From Gemmatimonadaceae bacterium (GTDB taxonomy: Bacteria; Gemmatimonadota; Gemmatimonadetes; Gemmatimonadales; Gemmatimonadaceae): 64,000 bases of DNA. Below the pieces are notes generated by a model. The model did not search any database. It saw only the letters and a program-made list of their open reading frames with translations, and was not told where the DNA came from. Positions 61,580 to 64,000 of this stretch are shown in pieces (position 1 is the stretch's first letter; every line of letters starts with the position of its first letter). A program made the position numbers and the translations under genes. The stretch covers positions 289,364 to 353,363 of the forward strand of contig JADZCT010000020.1 of assembly GCA_020851455.1 (NCBI GenBank), read 5' to 3'.

Positions 61580-63283
61580 ATGCTACTCAGACGTGCCGCC
61601 TGCTTTGCATCGGTATGCGTACTGTTGGTCGGATGCCGTCACGACGACCTGACCGTTCCGGGAGCAACAGCGGTTGCCCGTCCGCAGGCGCTTGCGGTTG
61701 CGATACCAAAGCGGCTTCGACCCGAAGAACAACATTTCGCCGACCTGGCAGCAAAGTCACCGAGTTCGGCAGGCTACTTCATTGATTCGGCGGGTCAGAT
61801 GGTCGTCCAAGTGGTCGATCCAGCCGATGACGGGCTTGCGCGTGCGGCGGCGGCACCGAGCGTGTCAGTGGTGCAGGCGCGGTCGCCTCGTACGCACATC
61901 ACGAACATCGCCATTCGACGAGCCAAGTACACGTTCTGGCAGCTCGCTGCCTGGCGCGACAAGGTGTCGGATGAGCTCATGGGCAGATCCAGCGTCATCA
62001 GCCGTGATCTCGATGAGCGAGCCAATCGCGTCGCTGTCGGCGTTAGGCGATCCCTGTTCACGTTGATGCGCGATTCGCTTATGCGGTCAATGAGTCGGCT
62101 GGGGATCGACACTCTTGCCGTCGATATTCGCCCTGACGATCCAGTAACGCTGGCAACCGGAACCGCGAGCAGTGCAAAAATGCGTCGTCGACACGGTTCC
62201 ACGTTGAATACCGATGTCGACACCATCGTGGGCGGGATCAAGTTTTTCAGGAAATGGCATGACGACACGACGCACACTAGCTGGTGTACGATCGGTACGG
62301 TCGTCGATTATGACGGCGTTCGGGGCTTTCTCACCGCCTCGCACTGCACAGCGACGATGTTCACGGTCGACAGTCAGTGCGCGTACAAAGCATCGGGCGG
62401 AGATGCCCGAATCGGTATCGAGCGCACCGACCCATCAGGCTTTGGCTGTAACGTGATCTACACATGCCGGGGAACAGATGTCGCGTTCTATGGCCTGCAC
62501 AGTCCCTAGAGCGGCGCGCAAGGCCAGGTCGGCCCGATTGCCCGCCCTACGTCCTACTCGACATCCTGGGGAACCGCCGGTTCAACGACGCGGGATAGCA
62601 CCACTCCGTACTTCATTGTCACGTTCGCAAGCAGCGGTTTCGTAGGCGGTGAGACAGTCGACAAGGTGGGACAAAACACCGGGTGGACCAGCGGTACAAT
62701 TACTTCGACATGCATTGACAAGGTGTCAGACGCACAGGTCGGCATTTTCATCACCTGCTCAATGGAGTCGACTGCATATCTCGATGACGGCGATAGCGGC
62801 GCTCCCGTCTTCTCGGCAAAGACCAGCGCATACGATGTCGACGTAAACTTCGCTGGAATTATGTGGGCCACAAAGGACGCGGTCCACCGGAGCTATTTCA
62901 GTCCCATCAGCCGAATTGGCAACGATTTCACGTCTTCACTCGCCGTTGTCAGGCCGATCAATCTCACAACTCCAACCGTTTCCGGGACGATTTCGGGCTC
63001 TGTTCCCGGAATTTCGTGGGATGCAATCTCGGGTGCGTCCTACTACCAGGTGTGGCGCAACTGGTATCGTTACACCGATGGATCCGGCTCGAATGGCTGG
63101 GAGTACCTTGGCCACAATTCGTCGACGTTTTGGGATTCCGAGATGTCGGTCGACCTCTATACGGGAACAACAATTCCAAACTTCAGTACACCTGGGTACG
63201 TGATTTACAAGGTCGTTGCTTTCGGCGGGACGGATCGTTCCGGCGAAAGCACACTCAAGTACTTCCGGCTGACATCGCCGTAG
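61580..63283 (+). pseudogene. chymotrypsin-like (S1) serine protease lipoprotein interrupted by one in-frame amber codon
   Basis: The ATG at 61580 begins a lipoprotein signal with lipobox LVGC (ACFASVCVLLVGCRHDD). The reading frame runs to TAG at codon 310 (62507-62509) and then continues in the same frame, with no other stop, to 63283 (567 residues if read through). The first part holds the catalytic His255 (FLTASHC) and Asp300 (GTDVAFYG). The part after the stop holds Ser406 in DDGDSGAPVF, followed by an FN3-like C-terminal domain (VPGISWDAISGASYYQVWR). Without readthrough the product lacks the nucleophile and is dead. A CAG-to-TAG or similar point change is the simplest explanation; suppression or sequencing error cannot be excluded. 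Confidence 0.8.
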
Positions 63284-63318
63284 AAACCCGACGACGACAC
63301 TCCGCGAAAGGAGAACAG

Positions 63319-63873
63319 ATGCCACGTGGATTGAAATTAATTGCAGTCGTCGTGCTTTCGGGGATTACTCGAACATCGGCCGCGCAAGTTGCTACGCTAC
63401 CCAATTGGCATGCTGGCATAGTGCTTCAGGCGAGCGCGCCAAAACTGCCAAGCTTTGGTGCTGGCCTCGCAGTTTCCCGACGCCTTGTCTCGATTGAGAG
63501 CGTCGAGGTTGATGCCAGCGCAGCGGTGTTCGCTGCGCTGGCGAACGGCGCTCGGGTCGTGTGTACTGGAGCTGGCGACTGCGACTCCCGCCTAATCAAT
63601 CGAGTGGGTGCGATGACCGCGGACGTCAAGCTGCCACTCGCGTCGTGGGACAATACTACTACCGCCAAGCTGGTCGTAAGCGGGGGTGGGTTCGCGAGTC
63701 AGCTAGACGCATACGGTTACGATCGCTCGGGTGCTGGCCCGTCAAGTCTGCTACTTTCAGCTGGCGTTGAGTTTTCTGAGCGCGCCGCGCCCTTCCGATC
63801 GGTTCTGATCGGTGCATCCAACTACGGAAGCATTGGAACGGCATTTTTCGCTCGCGCGAGTGTCGGATGGTAG
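63319..63873 (+). CDS. small predicted outer-membrane beta-barrel protein
   Basis: The 184-residue protein has a signal peptide (LIAVVVLSGITRTSAAQ). Strand-like repeats end in FFARASVGW, with a terminal aromatic residue as in outer-membrane barrels. The start is supported by AAAGGAG 7 nt before the ATG; the frame extends far upstream inside the protease gene without meaning. It lies 35 nt after the protease frame and was probably co-expressed. No named family was recognised. Confidence 0.65.
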   Translation: MPRGLKLIAVVVLSGITRTSAAQVATLPNWHAGIVLQASAPKLPSFGAGLAVSRRLVSIESVEVDASAAVFAALANGARVVCTGAGDCDSRLINRVGAMTADVKLPLASWDNTTTAKLVVSGGGFASQLDAYGYDRSGAGPSSLLLSAGVEFSERAAPFRSVLIGASNYGSIGTAFFARASVGW

Positions 63874-63936
63874 CGTAAGCTCACCCCTCAGGTAGACGGT
63901 TGGAGGTAGACTTTGGCGAGCCCTTTGGAGGGGGGG

Positions 63937-64000
63937 ATGCGCCGGTCAAAGTTCAGCGAGACGCAGATCGTTGAGACCTTGAAGGCGGTGGAGAGTGGCC
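63937..64000 (+). CDS. IS3-family transposase OrfA, 5' fragment at window edge
   Basis: The 21 visible codons (MRRSKFSETQIVETLKAVES) match the start of IS3-family OrfA proteins (the usual form is close to MRRSKFSEEQI). GGAGGGGGG provides a ribosome-binding site. The rest lies outside the window. The element's left end is presumably within 63874-63936, but its inverted repeat cannot be confirmed without the other end. Confidence 0.75.
   Translation, partial: MRRSKFSETQIVETLKAVESG

Noticed and set aside
1..64000. CRISPR arrays, tRNA or rRNA genes
   Set aside because: No regularly spaced repeats and no cloverleaf or rRNA-like sequence was noticed by eye on either strand; a tRNA scan was not possible.

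Overview
The window is high-GC bacterial chromosome, very probably Gemmatimonadota. The lineage is inferred from the set of secreted S9, S10 and M14 peptidases, a DUF5916 outer-membrane protein, high GC and gene style; no rRNA or tRNA is visible to confirm it. Genes are dense and no stretch longer than about 300 bases lacks a gene or a recognisable remnant.

Region 1 (1-20180) is metabolic and envelope housekeeping. It holds the 5' part of a trifunctional-type 3-hydroxyacyl-CoA dehydrogenase, a CBM9-like/beta-barrel protein, an S9 peptidase, a CusCBA-type monovalent metal (Cu+/Ag+) efflux operon preceded by a His/Met/Cys-rich small protein, a TauE/SafE permease, an S10 carboxypeptidase, an MFS drug exporter, an FMN reductase and a class III aminotransferase.

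Region 2 (20200-32500) holds an M14 peptidase and then a group of DNA-processing genes. These are a D12-class adenine methyltransferase followed 4 nt later by a UvrD-type helicase with a DEDDh exonuclease domain inside it, a convergent HerA-like ATPase, and an AlkA-type glycosylase translationally coupled to a TIGR01777 SDR and a CpsB-like PHP phosphatase. The region ends with a PilT-like protein in which every catalytic motif is degraded.

Region 3 (32730-57965) is a 25-kb extracellular polysaccharide cluster. It begins with the initiating polyprenyl-phosphate glycosyltransferase, a Wza-like exporter and a BY-kinase of the Wzc type. It continues with an O-antigen polymerase/ligase-like protein, a deacetylase, many GT2 and GT4 glycosyltransferases, several methyltransferases (two-domain GT-methyltransferase and FkbM type), a Wzm/Wzt ABC exporter on the opposite strand, and an asparagine synthetase fused to a glycosyltransferase. 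Seven junctions within it are 4-base ATGA/GTGA overlaps, so much of it is translationally coupled.

Region 4 (57966-64000) is less conserved. It has a beta-barrel gene whose 3' end is tandemly duplicated, a small conserved hypothetical gene, a CDGSH protein, a remnant of an IS256/Mutator transposase, a complete IS3-family element, and a lower-GC segment. That segment carries a chymotrypsin-like lipoprotein protease broken by one amber codon and a small barrel protein, and it ends at the start of a second IS3-type element at the window edge.
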